This document shows, one piece after another, positions 36,155 through 45,648 of a stretch of 64,000 bases of DNA. This DNA is from an uncultured bacterium (GTDB lineage: Bacteria; Cyanobacteriota; Vampirovibrionia; Gastranaerophilales; Gastranaerophilaceae). The first letter of the stretch is position 1. Each line of letters starts with the position of its first letter. The translations under genes were made by a program, and so were the position numbers. The stretch is from positions 81,898 to 145,897 of the forward strand of contig CATXCB010000005.1 in NCBI GenBank assembly GCA_958366705.1, read 5' to 3'. Under the pieces are notes generated by a model, which ran no database searches, was not told the DNA's origin, and saw nothing but the letters and a program-made list of their open reading frames with translations.

Positions 36155-36183
36155 AAAAAGACCTTGTGTAACAAGGTCTTTTT
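36155..36183. terminator. Bidirectional terminator
   Basis: 13-bp stem AAAAAGACCTTGT with its complement and 3-nt loop between the convergent HTH and flotillin genes; T-runs on both strands. Confidence 0.9.
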
Positions 36184-36203
36184 TACTACTAATCAATATT
36201 ATA

Positions 36204-37619
36204 CTATTCAGCTTTTTCTACCGACTTTTGAACAACTTCAACATCCGGCATACCACTATCAACTTTGCCAAGTATTTGAGGAAGTTCAATTCCTGCTTGA
36301 CCTGCCAAATCATGCATTGCTGGAAGTGATTTAATCAAATCTTTCATAAAATTAGCGGTAGTTGAACCATTTGAAGTTCCTGTGCCACCATCCCAAACAG
36401 TGATTTTATCAAATTTAATATTTTTAATTGCTTCAACTTGTTTTTCAACAATTTTTTCAACTTTTTCAATCATTAAGAAGCTTGTTGCAATTTCCGGTTT
36501 GTTATTTGAAATCTTAACAAGATCCTGATAACCTTTTGCTTTTGCTTCCAATACAGCTTTTACACCTTCTGCTTCCGCAAAGTATTTAGCCTTGATAGCA
36601 TCAGCTTGACCTGCGGCAATTCTTCTTAATCTTTCAGCTTCAGCATCCGCTTCTACCTGAATTTTTAGTTTTTCAACTTCTTGTCTTGCGAGTTCTTCTT
36701 TTTTCAACTTAGCTTCTTCTTGTTCTTTTTGAGCAAGCAATACATCACGCTGAGCATTAGCTTTAGCAACTTCACCCTCTCTAAACGCATCAGCCTGTTT
36801 TACAGCTAAAGTTGCATTATATTCAGCAATATTGGCTTTTGAAATATTTTCACCCTCAACAGCTTGCGCTTCAAGTTCTGCCGTTTTAATACGTTGTTCT
36901 CTTTCTGCATTCGTTTTACCGATAAAGGTTTGAGCCGTTTGTTCTGCAACTTGAACTTCTTTTTCTTTATTTGCAGATGCTTCACCAACAGCACCTAATT
37001 TTTCTTGTTGTGCAACCTCTACTTTAGCTTTGTTTATAGCTTCAGCAGCAGCTTTTTTACCAATTGCATCAATATATCCTGATTCATCTGTAATATCCTT
37101 AATATTTACGTTAATTATTTCTAGACCAATCTTATTAAGCTCAGTATTCACATTTGCGTTAATTTGTTCCAAGAATTTTTCTCTATCCTGGTTAATTTCT
37201 TCAATTGTCAAAGTAGCAATAGCAAGACGTAATTGACCTAAAATAATATCACTTGCCTGAGTTATGACATCTTGTTTTGATAATCCTAATAAACGTTCTG
37301 CAGCATTTATCATAATTCTTGGTTCTGTAGAAATACCAAATGTAAAAGTTGACGGAACAGCAACACGGATATTACCTTTTGACAATGCGCCTTTTAAATC
37401 AATATCGGTTGTCATAGGTTCTAAAGATAAAACACCGTAATCTTGAATTAACGGGATAATAAATGTTCCTCCGCCATGAACACATTTTGCGGTCTTTTCT
37501 CCGCCGGTTTTACCATAAACTACAATAATTTTGTTTGACGGACATCTTTTATACTGATTTGCAATAAATGTAAATACTGCTATCAGAACCAGAGCTCCCG
37601 CAATCATTAATCCAAACAT
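36204..37619 (-). CDS. Flotillin-like SPFH-domain membrane protein
   Basis: The 471-aa protein has an N-terminal membrane anchor (LMIAGALVLIAVFTFIA), an SPFH domain to about residue 190 and a long Ala/Glu-rich coiled-coil region (about 190-390) typical of flotillins, which scaffold membrane microdomains. The C-terminal segment has ITVWDGG and a short Gly/Ser linker, also usual. It lies 50 bp after an NfeD-like gene on the minus strand, the standard partner. AAGGAGAT precedes the ATG. Confidence 0.92.
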   Translation of the reverse strand: MFGLMIAGALVLIAVFTFIANQYKRCPSNKIIVVYGKTGGEKTAKCVHGGGTFIIPLIQDYGVLSLEPMTTDIDLKGALSKGNIRVAVPSTFTFGISTEPRIMINAAERLLGLSKQDVITQASDIILGQLRLAIATLTIEEINQDREKFLEQINANVNTELNKIGLEIINVNIKDITDESGYIDAIGKKAAAEAINKAKVEVAQQEKLGAVGEASANKEKEVQVAEQTAQTFIGKTNAEREQRIKTAELEAQAVEGENISKANIAEYNATLAVKQADAFREGEVAKANAQRDVLLAQKEQEEAKLKKEELARQEVEKLKIQVEADAEAERLRRIAAGQADAIKAKYFAEAEGVKAVLEAKAKGYQDLVKISNNKPEIATSFLMIEKVEKIVEKQVEAIKNIKFDKITVWDGGTGTSNGSTTANFMKDLIKSLPAMHDLAGQAGIELPQILGKVDSGMPDVEVVQKSVEKAE

Positions 37620-37669
37620 TGGTATCTCCTTTCTTATTTATTATTTACCAACCTATAGTTAACTTATAA

Positions 37670-38227
37670 TTATTTTTTTACTTTTTCGATATACAACAAA
37701 TCATCACTTACTCGAACAACTCTAATTAAATCAAAAGCGTTAATTTGTTCTTCTGTATTATTTGAAGCATTAACAACAGACAATTGACCATTTATTTCAA
37801 TTTCAACCTGTCCCATACCAAGCGGTTCAAAATTTGTATAAGCTCTACCAACCTGTTTAACCGCAGTATTCTTATCTTTTTTCACTTTCTTTTCAAGTTT
37901 TTTGACACTAAACATCAAAAATGCAGTTACGGCCAAAAAAATCAGTCCTACACCAAATGCGCATAGAAAACTGATTAACTGAGAAAATTGTAACTGTTTC
38001 AAGGCTGCATAACCCATCCAGCCAAAACCCATAAAAAAGGCAATTACAGATTGAACAGATAAAAAGTTAAATGACGGATCGGTATCTAATTCCGTTGTAA
38101 AATCTGAAAACACTTCACTATCACCGCCAACAAAATTAAAAATTATCAATTTTAAGACAAACAATATTGTTGAAAATAAAGCTATATAGTAATAAATTTT
38201 CCAAACACTTTCAATTGAAAATGACAT
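37670..38227 (-). CDS. NfeD-like membrane protein
   Basis: A 185-aa protein with about three to four membrane helices (near 10-30, 55-75 and 85-110) and a C-terminal OB-fold-like NfeD domain: EPLGMGQVEIEINGQ then INAFDLIRVVRVSDDLLYIEKV. NfeD proteins pair with SPFH/flotillin proteins, and the flotillin gene is directly downstream. The protease half found in long NfeD proteins is absent. AAGGGG ribosome site. Confidence 0.85.
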   Translation of the reverse strand: MSFSIESVWKIYYYIALFSTILFVLKLIIFNFVGGDSEVFSDFTTELDTDPSFNFLSVQSVIAFFMGFGWMGYAALKQLQFSQLISFLCAFGVGLIFLAVTAFLMFSVKKLEKKVKKDKNTAVKQVGRAYTNFEPLGMGQVEIEINGQLSVVNASNNTEEQINAFDLIRVVRVSDDLLYIEKVKK

Positions 38228-38242
38228 AATATCACCCCTTTA

Positions 38243-40459
38243 CTAATTTTCGCTTCGCTTTGTACTGCGTTTTTGTCTGAAACCTTTTTGCGGTTTACTT
38301 GCAGAAGATTTTTTTATCATACTAGACGAAGTTTGAATACGTTTAACACTGTACACATCAGGTAATGATTGGATACATACAATAACTTTTTTTAAAGTAT
38401 CAATATTATCAAGCTCCAACCCAATTTCAATTATACCTACATGATTTTTAGTTTTTATAGTTGCATTCACAATATTAGCATTATTATCTGATACTGCAGA
38501 AATAACATCTTTCAACAAACCTAATTTTTCGGCAGTTTCAATTCTAATTGTTGTTGTATAGGTCTTATTTGTATTAACTCCGGCCCAGCGAATATCCATA
38601 AACCGCTCATGTGGAATCGTTTCAAGAGTTTTACAATCAGCGCGATGTACCGTAACACCTTTGGCTCTTGTTACAACGCCAACTATAGGTTCGCCTGGAA
38701 TCGGAGAACAACATCTTGCAAAAGAATACAAAAGCCCCTCTAATCCAATAATATCTTTCTGTGAAGCTTTTTTATGAGAAACATGGAAGGTTTCTTCCGG
38801 CTTCTTTTCTTGAGGTCTCTTAAGCTTATTTACAACCTTATTTAACGTTGTTTCTCCATATCCCAAAGCTGCAAATAAATCTTCAGCAGATTGATAATTC
38901 ATAGCTTTTGCAACTTTATCAAACTCACCTTGCTTCATGTAATCATCAAAAACAGCTTTGGTTAACTCGTGTTCTAAATTAGATTTACCAAGGTTAACAT
39001 GCTCATCTCTATTATTTTTCTTAAACCATTGTTTAATTTTTTGAGAAGCTTGCTTTGTCACAACAAAAGTAAGCCAATCCAAACGTGGAGCCGGAGTTTT
39101 AGAAGTTAATATTTCAACAATATCTCCATTTTTCAACTTTGTACTTAATGGAACTATACGCCCGTTAATTAAAGCGCCAACAGTTTTATGACCAACATCC
39201 GAGTGAATACGATATGAAAAATCAACAGGAGTAGCATCTTTGGGCAAATCCAAAACGTCACCGTTTGGAGTAAAAGCAAACACTTGATCTGAAAACAAAT
39301 CTAGTTTAACACTTTTCACATAATCTTCTGCATTTTTCATTTCCTTGTCATACTCAACAAGCTTATGCATCCATGAAAATTTCATATCAGAAGAATTATC
39401 TGCCTTTTGTGATCCTTTTTCTTTATAACGCCAGTGTGCAGCAATACCATATTCGGCAACCTGATGCATCTTCCAAGTTCTTATTTGAACTTCAAGAGGT
39501 TTTGATTTTGGACCAATTACCGAAGTATGTAAGGACTGATACATATTACCTTTTGGCATAGCAATATAGTCTTTAAATCTACCAGGAATTGGTTTAAACT
39601 GCGAGTGTATCAATCCTAAAACTTCATAACATTCTTTTACAGTATCAACAATGACACGAACAGCAGTAATATCATACAAATCATGAAATGTAATATTCTG
39701 ACGTTTCATTTTTGCGTAAATACTGTAATAATGTTTTGCCCTGCCTGTTATTTGGGCATTTATCCCGCTTTTTTTTACATCATTAGATATTTTATCTATT
39801 AAAATATTAACTGTAGCTTCCCTATCTGCTTTTGTTTGTGCAACTAGCTGAGCTATTTCATAATACTTATCAGGATCAAGGTAACGCAAAGACAAATCTT
39901 CTAATTCTGCCTTAATTTTATAAATACCCAAACGATTTGCTAATGGGGCAAAAATATCAAGAGTTTCCTGAGCAATTTTCTTTTGCTTTGCAGGCTCCAT
40001 AAAATTCAAAGTTCGCATATTATGCAACCTGTCTGCGAGTTTTAAAAATATGACCCTAATATCATTTGCCATTGCAATAAACAATCTTCTAAAATTTTCT
40101 GCCTGACGTTCTTCTTTTGACTTGAATTGCAATTTACCAAGTTTTGTAACACCTTGAACAAGAGTTAATACATCTGACCCGAAAAGCTGTTCAATAGTTT
40201 CAGGTTTAGTATCGGTATCTTCTAAAACGTCATGCAAAAATGCTGCAATGATTGTATGCGTATCAACCTCTAATCCTACAAGAATTTTTGCAACTTCTAC
40301 AGGATGAATAATATAAGGTTCTCCAGAAACCCTAAATTGCCCGTCGTGTAATTTTTTCGCAAATTTATATGCTGTCTCTACAAGTTCAATATCTTCAAGA
40401 GTATGTTTTTGAGTTATTAAAATTTCTTTAATTGCTTTAAAAGTTTCTATATCTGCCAT
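38243..40459 (-). CDS. rel: RelA/SpoT-family (p)ppGpp synthetase/hydrolase
   Basis: A long bifunctional-type RSH protein of 738 aa. The hydrolase HD domain has HDGQFRVSGEPYIIHP and FLHDVLEDT (His76-Asp77). The synthetase region is centred on YYSIYAKM and YQSLHTSV, and is followed by a TGS domain (about 385-450, VFAFTPNGDVLDLPKDATPVDFSY), a zinc-finger-like segment (CCSPIPGE) and a C-terminal ACT domain. It controls the stringent response. It precedes nfeD by 15 bp on the same strand. No ribosome site; the promoter implies a leader of only a few bases. Confidence 0.94.
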   Translation of the reverse strand: MADIETFKAIKEILITQKHTLEDIELVETAYKFAKKLHDGQFRVSGEPYIIHPVEVAKILVGLEVDTHTIIAAFLHDVLEDTDTKPETIEQLFGSDVLTLVQGVTKLGKLQFKSKEERQAENFRRLFIAMANDIRVIFLKLADRLHNMRTLNFMEPAKQKKIAQETLDIFAPLANRLGIYKIKAELEDLSLRYLDPDKYYEIAQLVAQTKADREATVNILIDKISNDVKKSGINAQITGRAKHYYSIYAKMKRQNITFHDLYDITAVRVIVDTVKECYEVLGLIHSQFKPIPGRFKDYIAMPKGNMYQSLHTSVIGPKSKPLEVQIRTWKMHQVAEYGIAAHWRYKEKGSQKADNSSDMKFSWMHKLVEYDKEMKNAEDYVKSVKLDLFSDQVFAFTPNGDVLDLPKDATPVDFSYRIHSDVGHKTVGALINGRIVPLSTKLKNGDIVEILTSKTPAPRLDWLTFVVTKQASQKIKQWFKKNNRDEHVNLGKSNLEHELTKAVFDDYMKQGEFDKVAKAMNYQSAEDLFAALGYGETTLNKVVNKLKRPQEKKPEETFHVSHKKASQKDIIGLEGLLYSFARCCSPIPGEPIVGVVTRAKGVTVHRADCKTLETIPHERFMDIRWAGVNTNKTYTTTIRIETAEKLGLLKDVISAVSDNNANIVNATIKTKNHVGIIEIGLELDNIDTLKKVIVCIQSLPDVYSVKRIQTSSSMIKKSSASKPQKGFRQKRSTKRSEN

Positions 40460-40469
40460 AATGATAGTA

Positions 40470-40498
40470 ATAATACAAGTTATAATTAATATTTACAA
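40470..40498 (-). promoter_or_regulatory. Promoter of the RelA/SpoT gene
   Basis: Minus strand: TTGTAA (40498-40493), 17-bp spacer, TATTAT (40475-40470), 10 nt before the ATG, so the leader would be about 3-4 nt. Confidence 0.6.
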
Positions 40499-40587
40499 TA
40501 GAAGCTAAAAAATTTCATATAAAGATACGAGAAAACTAAAGAATTACATAAATATTATTATAGGTAACAAAAATTAAGAAAGGTTCG

Positions 40588-41018
40588 GAAACGTAGTTTC
40601 TGATGGCTCGTATTATTTGGTCGCGAGTTTCTTTTTCTTGGCTTACATTCTTTTTCTTTGCTTCGCAACAAAGAAAAAGAATCGTAAGTGCGGGTTTGGG
40701 TATGCACAATACCCAATATATAAATATTTAAAACTAAAAAATTATCTGTTCGTCTCCGACGGGTCTTCCAGACGGGACTGACTTGCTTCGTTCGCGTTAA
40801 ACGGGACTACCGGCAAGGCTCAACGCCTTGACCGTACGCCCTCTGCTCACTTGCATTTTTGATGGCAAAAGTGCCTCAAAACCAGAGTCCTGAACTTCGC
40901 TCACTAATCAATTGTAAAATTCAACCTGAGGCAAGCAAACTCGCTTCGCTCAAACAAAGCTTGCCTTTGTTGTTGTTTCATTAACATTGATTGCTCGCTC
41001 TCGTTGAGGACTCAACTA
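40588..41018. repeat. GC-richer non-coding block with a large hairpin and repeat fragments
   Basis: No credible gene in 40460-41097. At 40642-40688 a 14-bp perfect stem ATTCTTTTTCTTTG with its complement is extended by CTTAC/GTAAG. Further imperfect dyads follow (CAAGGC...GCCTTG near 40814-40830, GGCAAGC...GCTTGCC near 40932-40967). The block is visibly richer in G+C than its flanks and resembles fragments of the 60262-60320 repeat (TTCGCGTTAAACGGGACT). It may be a decayed repeat or mobile remnant. Confidence 0.5.
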
Positions 41019-41097
41019 GAATTAGATAAATTATTACCTATAATAATATTTATAATTTATATTAATTTTAATTATCTGTTTATGATATATTGCTGCT

Positions 41098-41385
41098 ATG
41101 ATTAACAAAACTAAAGACGGAATTCTCGTAAATATTAAAATCTCACCAAATTCTAAAAAAAATGAAATTATAAAAGACGGTGACATCATAAAAATTAAAA
41201 TCACTGCCCAACCTATAGATGGTAAAGCAAATAAAGCTGTCATTGAATTTCTGTCAAAACATTTTAAAATCCCAAAAACCTCAATAAAAATAGTTAAAGG
41301 TGAAACTTCAAAAGAAAAAACAATCTTATTTGAAACTTCAAATCCTGATAAAGTAAAGATTCTTAAAGATTCGTTTTCAAATTAG
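41098..41385 (+). CDS. DUF167 (YggU) family protein
   Basis: A 95-aa protein that matches the DUF167/UPF0235 fold over its whole length: GILVNIKISPNSKKNEI, then ITAQPIDGKANKAVIEFLSKHFKIPKTSIKIVKGETSKEK. The pattern P-x-D-G-K-A-N is the family signature. Function is unknown in general. There is no ribosome site; TATATT (41086-41091) lies 6 nt before the ATG, compatible with a leaderless mRNA. Confidence 0.88.
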   Translation: MINKTKDGILVNIKISPNSKKNEIIKDGDIIKIKITAQPIDGKANKAVIEFLSKHFKIPKTSIKIVKGETSKEKTILFETSNPDKVKILKDSFSN

Positions 41386-41492
41386 CAAATACAATTTCCA
41401 CACACCTTAAAATAAATATAAATAATATTCTTCAGTATTTACATTTAAAAATCTTATAATATAATTATATCTATAAAAAGGATTTAATAAGA

Positions 41493-41552
41493 ATGACTCA
41501 AAACTTTTTACAAAAACATCATCACAAACATATCAACCTGAAGAGGTTGTAG
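41493..41552 (+). CDS. Histidine-rich leader peptide (19 aa)
   Basis: A short reading frame encodes MTQNFLQKHHHKHINLKRL, with four His codons among codons 9-13 (41517-41531). AAGGA lies 11-12 nt upstream. The final codons (CTG AAG AGG TTG TAG) form the first segment of a three-segment alternative RNA structure ending in a terminator at 41643. This is the layout of amino-acid attenuator leader peptides such as that of the his operon. The downstream gene is not a recognisable histidine gene. Confidence 0.6.
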   Translation: MTQNFLQKHHHKHINLKRL

Positions 41553-41643
41553 AATTGGTGATGCGCTTGTAAAAACAATATAAACTCAATTCTTTAAAAA
41601 CAACTTCTTCAGGATAAGAGACAAGAGCGAAGAGGTTGTTTTT
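41537..41643 (+). promoter_or_regulatory. Putative ribosome-mediated transcription attenuator
   Basis: Segment 1 (41537-41550, CCTGAAGAGGTTGT) pairs with segment 2 (41600-41613, ACAACTTCTTCAGG) over 14 bp with one wobble. Segment 2 (41596-41610) also pairs with segment 3 (41629-41643) over 15 bp, ending in TTTTT. The two pairings exclude each other. An outer stem, CTCAATTCTTT with AAAGAATTGAG (near 41584 and 41649), would also cover the GAGG ribosome site of the next gene. Confidence 0.62.
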
Positions 41644-41675
41644 ATTAGTAAAAGAATTGAGGTTAAAAGAAAATT

Positions 41676-43016
41676 ATGACAATTACAAATATAATATCAG
41701 CGATAGGAAATAACAGCAGCATTTACCCGTTACTGGTCAGAGATTGTGGAATTGAAGCCCCGGCAAAAATTATTATTGCCCGCAAAGAAAATCTAAAAGA
41801 ATCTAAAGAACTGGCAAATGATGCAACTAGAGAAAAAATAATTGATGAATACGCAACGTCAGCAATCTGGCTTGGCGGAATTCCCGCAACTGAATACGTT
41901 GTTGACAAATTTATTTCTAAAAAAGGTTATAACCCTAATGTTAATTTAAAACTTTTTAAAGAAGAAGAAAAATTAAAAAATACTCCTGACCAAATTTTTC
42001 AAGGTATAGAATATAATATTAAAAAATTTGCAAATAATTCATCTAAAGAAGTGCAAGAGGCGCTGGCCGACTTAGTTAAAGTTCGAGATAACAAATCTGT
42101 TTATGAAAATATGCTTACAAAAAAATTTGTAGCAGCCACCGTGATACCAACAGTAATAATGGGTTTTATACTCCCAAAACTAAACTTTGCACTGACTAGA
42201 AAAATCAGAGAAAATAAAGCCCAAACTCAACAAATATCAAACAATACACCTGTCCAAAATCCCCAAGCAACATTTACATCTATAGATAGAGATGTATTCA
42301 AAAAATTCAAAAGCGAAAATACAAATAAAAACATTAATTTTACCGGAAACCTGACTTCGACCATTGCAAATCTGAGAACTGTTGATAAAATGGCAATATC
42401 TGACGGCGGCTTAACAATAGGGAGAGTCTCTACATCCAGAAACAAAGAAGAAGGATATATGAACGCTTTCAGAATGACCGGTTCTATGATTTTAAATTTT
42501 GTTACTCCGATATATATCGCAAAAGGACTGGATAAACTTGCAAACAAACTCTTTAAAATAAATGTAAATCTAGACCCAAAAATATTGAATGACAAAAATT
42601 TCATACAGGCAATAAAAGATAATAAAATAGAACTGCCAAAATCAAATACGGCTAAAGATTTATTTGAATTTATTGATTCTAAACCTAATTCATATTTTTC
42701 TCAATTCGCACAGAAAGCAGGAGAAATTTCTTATCTAAAATGCGGCACTAGAGACCCAAGAAAATACGTTGATATAAACAAATTATCAAAATTCAAAAAT
42801 GAGTTCGAAAACTTTGTTACGGCTGCAAAAAATTCAAAAAATATAGAAAAATTTGCACAAAAAGCAAAATATATAAAATGTGCAAATATATTAGCTAATG
42901 TTGGAATTTCAAGTTTCCTACTTGCAGGAGTCTTACCTGTTGCAACATATAAATTCGTAAAACTTACAACGGGCTCATATTCAGACCCGGGGCTGGTTAC
43001 AAAAAACAAACAATAA
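41676..43016 (+). CDS. Hypothetical membrane-associated protein under attenuator control
   Basis: The 446-aa protein has two to three hydrophobic segments (about 150-167 VAATVIPTVIMGFILPKL, about 268-283, and about 405-425 ANVGISSFLLAGVLPVATY). The polar regions between them contain NPQATFTSID and NINFTGNLTS, similar to short N-terminal motifs in the proteins at 24435 and 47846. I recognise no family. GAGG lies 13 nt before the ATG and inside a possible stem. The leader region suggests expression rises when histidyl-tRNA charging is low. Confidence 0.7.
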   Translation: MTITNIISAIGNNSSIYPLLVRDCGIEAPAKIIIARKENLKESKELANDATREKIIDEYATSAIWLGGIPATEYVVDKFISKKGYNPNVNLKLFKEEEKLKNTPDQIFQGIEYNIKKFANNSSKEVQEALADLVKVRDNKSVYENMLTKKFVAATVIPTVIMGFILPKLNFALTRKIRENKAQTQQISNNTPVQNPQATFTSIDRDVFKKFKSENTNKNINFTGNLTSTIANLRTVDKMAISDGGLTIGRVSTSRNKEEGYMNAFRMTGSMILNFVTPIYIAKGLDKLANKLFKINVNLDPKILNDKNFIQAIKDNKIELPKSNTAKDLFEFIDSKPNSYFSQFAQKAGEISYLKCGTRDPRKYVDINKLSKFKNEFENFVTAAKNSKNIEKFAQKAKYIKCANILANVGISSFLLAGVLPVATYKFVKLTTGSYSDPGLVTKNKQ

Positions 43017-43146
43017 CCTAAAAAAATCATAGAAACATACTATACAAAAATACATTTACATGATATGATGTATACAGATGTAGTAGGAAATATTTTTTGA
43101 AAATATATGCAATAAATTTTATTTAAAATACAAATAAATAAAACGC

Positions 43147-43169
43147 TCGGGTAGGATATATGTACCCGA
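43147..43169 (+). promoter_or_regulatory. Hairpin in the rny 5' region
   Basis: 7-bp stem TCGGGTA/TACCCGA with 9-nt loop, about 50 bp before the rny ATG; no T-run follows, so it is more likely an mRNA structure than a terminator. Confidence 0.35.
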
Positions 43170-43217
43170 TATTGTGTGTATTATAGAAAAAATAGAAAAG
43201 GATAAGGTAATAACTTT

Positions 43218-44747
43218 ATGGAAGCAAAAACCTTGTTGTTAGTTATTGCGGCTATTGCGGTAATAGTTTTAGTTGCAATGCTGATTATTCAAAAAAACAA
43301 AGTAAAAAGTGCTCTAGAATCTATTGAAAAAGATAAAAAAGCACTTGATGAAAAAGAAAAAATTCTTTACAAAGAAGCAAAAATTAAAGCTGTAGAAGAA
43401 TTACAAGAAGACAGAGAACAGTTAAACGAAGAAGAAAGAGAACGCAGACAAGAACTTGCACGACAGGAACAAAAATTAGCAAAAAGAGAAGATATGCTTG
43501 AAGATAAAATTCAAGAATATACAGAAAAAGATTTGCAAGTCCAAAGAAAAATGGATCAACTTTTAGAAAAAGAAGATTACCTTGCCGAACTTGTTCAAAA
43601 ACAAACAGAAGAACTGGAAAGAATTTCCGGAATGTCTACAGAAGACGCTAAAAGAACATTATTAGACCAGTTAAAAAATGACTTAGCTCAAGAACAAATG
43701 CAATTAATCAGAGAAAATGAAGCTAAAATAAAAGAAATTTCACTTGAAAAATCAAAAGAAATTTTATCAACTACAATGCAAAGATGCATGATTGAACAGG
43801 TTGTAGAAACAACAGTATCAGTTGTAGCTTTGCCAAACGATGAAATGAAAGGTCGCATAATCGGTCGTGAAGGTAGAAATATCAGAGCATTAGAAACTCT
43901 TACAGGAGTTGACTTAATTATTGATGATACCCCTGAAGCCGTTGTATTATCAAGTTTTGACCCGGTAAGACGCGAAATTGCAAAATTAGCTCTGGAAAAA
44001 TTAATTGTAGACGGCAGAATTCACCCTGTCAGAATCGAAGAAATGGTTGAAAAAGCCAGAGAAGAAATAGATAAAAAGATTTGGTCAGAAGGTGAAAATG
44101 CAGCTCTGGAAATGGGCGTAATGGGTTTAAATAAAGAGCTTATAAAAACTCTTGGACGCTTATATTATAGAACCAGCTATGGTCAAAATGTGTTAAAACA
44201 CTCACTTGAAGTTGGACACATCGCAGGAATGCTTGCTGCTGAATTAGGAGCTAATGAAAAAATAGCTAAACGCGCAGGTTTATTGCACGATATAGGAAAA
44301 GCTGTAGACCAAACTCAAGAAGGAACACACATCCAATTAGGTGTAGAATTAGCATCAAGATATGGAGAGAAACCGGAAGTAATTCATGCAATAGAAGCTC
44401 ACCACGATGATGTTGTTGCTAATACAATTGAGGCAGTACTTGTTAAAGTTGCCGATGCAATTTCAGCAGGCAGACCTGGTGCAAGACGCGATACTTTAGA
44501 AATATACATCAAACGTCTTCAAAAGATTGAAGAAATTGTAAATAGTTTTGAAGGCATTAAACAATCTTTTGCAGTTCAAGCAGGCCGCGAAGTTAGAATT
44601 ATTGTTCAAGCTGAAATGTTTGACGATTTAGCATCCGGAAAACTTGCAAGAGATGTTGCTAAACGAATCGAAAATGAACTTGATTATCCTGGACAAATAA
44701 GAGTAACCGTTGTAAGAGAGTTCAGAACAACAGAAATTGCAAAATAA
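43218..44747 (+). CDS. rny: Ribonuclease Y
   Basis: A membrane-anchored endoribonuclease that starts mRNA decay. The 509-aa protein has an N-terminal transmembrane helix ([20 protein letters not shown]), a long Glu/Lys-rich coiled coil (about 25-185), a KH domain with [15 protein letters not shown] and an HD domain with [10 protein letters not shown] (about residue 356). Followed by ymdB, the usual neighbour. AAGG lies before the ATG. A strong terminator follows. Confidence 0.97.
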   Translation: MEAKTLLLVIAAIAVIVLVAMLIIQKNKVKSALESIEKDKKALDEKEKILYKEAKIKAVEELQEDREQLNEEERERRQELARQEQKLAKREDMLEDKIQEYTEKDLQVQRKMDQLLEKEDYLAELVQKQTEELERISGMSTEDAKRTLLDQLKNDLAQEQMQLIRENEAKIKEISLEKSKEILSTTMQRCMIEQVVETTVSVVALPNDEMKGRIIGREGRNIRALETLTGVDLIIDDTPEAVVLSSFDPVRREIAKLALEKLIVDGRIHPVRIEEMVEKAREEIDKKIWSEGENAALEMGVMGLNKELIKTLGRLYYRTSYGQNVLKHSLEVGHIAGMLAAELGANEKIAKRAGLLHDIGKAVDQTQEGTHIQLGVELASRYGEKPEVIHAIEAHHDDVVANTIEAVLVKVADAISAGRPGARRDTLEIYIKRLQKIEEIVNSFEGIKQSFAVQAGREVRIIVQAEMFDDLASGKLARDVAKRIENELDYPGQIRVTVVREFRTTEIAK

Positions 44748-44756
44748 AAATAGAGC

Positions 44757-44791
44757 GCTAAGAAGTTAAATATAAAATTTAACTTCTTAGC
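44757..44791 (+). terminator. Terminator of rny
   Basis: Perfect 15-bp stem (GCTAAGAAGTTAAAT with complement), 5-nt loop, then TTTATTTC. Confidence 0.85.
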
Positions 44792-44820
44792 TTTATTTCA
44801 TTCAATACAGAGAACAGCAG

Positions 44821-45648
44821 ATGAAAAAAGATATTATAAAAGTCATATTTTTTGGAGATATAGTAGGTAAACCGGGAAGATTTGCCGTTAGAGATTTTTT
44901 GCAAGAAAATAATACCTCTAAAAATTATGATTTTATAATAGCCAATGTTGAAAACGCCTCACATGGTTTTGGACTTACCGAAAAAAACTATAAAGACTTT
45001 TTAGATTATGGCATAAACGGCATGACTAGTGGAAATCATATCTGGGACAAAAAAGATATTTACAACTACATTGATAACTCTCAAAGTTTAATTAGACCGA
45101 TAAACTATCCAAAAGGAACACAGGGCAATGGCAGTGTTATAATCGAAATGGACAATTTTAAAATCGGTATCATAAATGCTTTAGGCAGAGTTTTTATGAG
45201 CCCTATAGATTCACCATGGGAGATTGTTAAAGCGGAAGTTAAAAGAATTAAAGAAATAACACCTATTGTAATAATTGATTTTCATGCTGAAGCAACAGCA
45301 GAAAAAATTTGTTTTGGCAAGTTTTGTGCAGAATTAGGAGCAAGTGCATTTTTTGGCACACATACACACGTTCAAACTGCTGATGAAAGTATTATTAACG
45401 GTATGGGATACATTACAGATGCCGGATTTTGTGGAGCATCTGACGGTGTAATTGGTATGGAATACAAAACATCATTATCAAGATTTCTGACCTGTATCCC
45501 GGAACGTTACGATGTAGCTGAAGGACAAACCACACAAATCAATGCAGTTGAAGTCGATATAGAAACCTCAACAGGGAAAGCCTTAGCTATTAAAAGAATT
45601 TTTAAGAGTAGAAATAGGATAGAAGAGGAAAGTGAAAATGAAGACTGA
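44821..45648 (+). CDS. ymdB: YmdB-family metallophosphoesterase
   Basis: A 275-aa cytoplasmic phosphoesterase of the YmdB family (cyclic nucleotide phosphodiesterase activity is reported for relatives). Motifs in order: FFGDIVGKPGR, ANVENASHGFGLTEKN, TSGNHIWDKK, DFHAEATAEK and GTHTHVQTADE. It directly follows rny, a pairing widely conserved, and overlaps the PHP-domain gene at its 3' end. Ribosome site is weak. Regulation of RNase Y-dependent processes is inferred from neighbourhood. Confidence 0.94.
   Translation: MKKDIIKVIFFGDIVGKPGRFAVRDFLQENNTSKNYDFIIANVENASHGFGLTEKNYKDFLDYGINGMTSGNHIWDKKDIYNYIDNSQSLIRPINYPKGTQGNGSVIIEMDNFKIGIINALGRVFMSPIDSPWEIVKAEVKRIKEITPIVIIDFHAEATAEKICFGKFCAELGASAFFGTHTHVQTADESIINGMGYITDAGFCGASDGVIGMEYKTSLSRFLTCIPERYDVAEGQTTQINAVEVDIETSTGKALAIKRIFKSRNRIEEESENED

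Noticed and set aside
40588..41018. Insertion sequence remnant with transposase
   Set aside because: No transposase-like reading frame or clear terminal inverted repeats with target duplication; kept only as a repeat block.
41493..43016. Histidine biosynthesis operon after the His-rich leader
   Set aside because: The downstream protein has no similarity that I can see to any His enzyme or to HisS, so only the attenuator-like leader is claimed.
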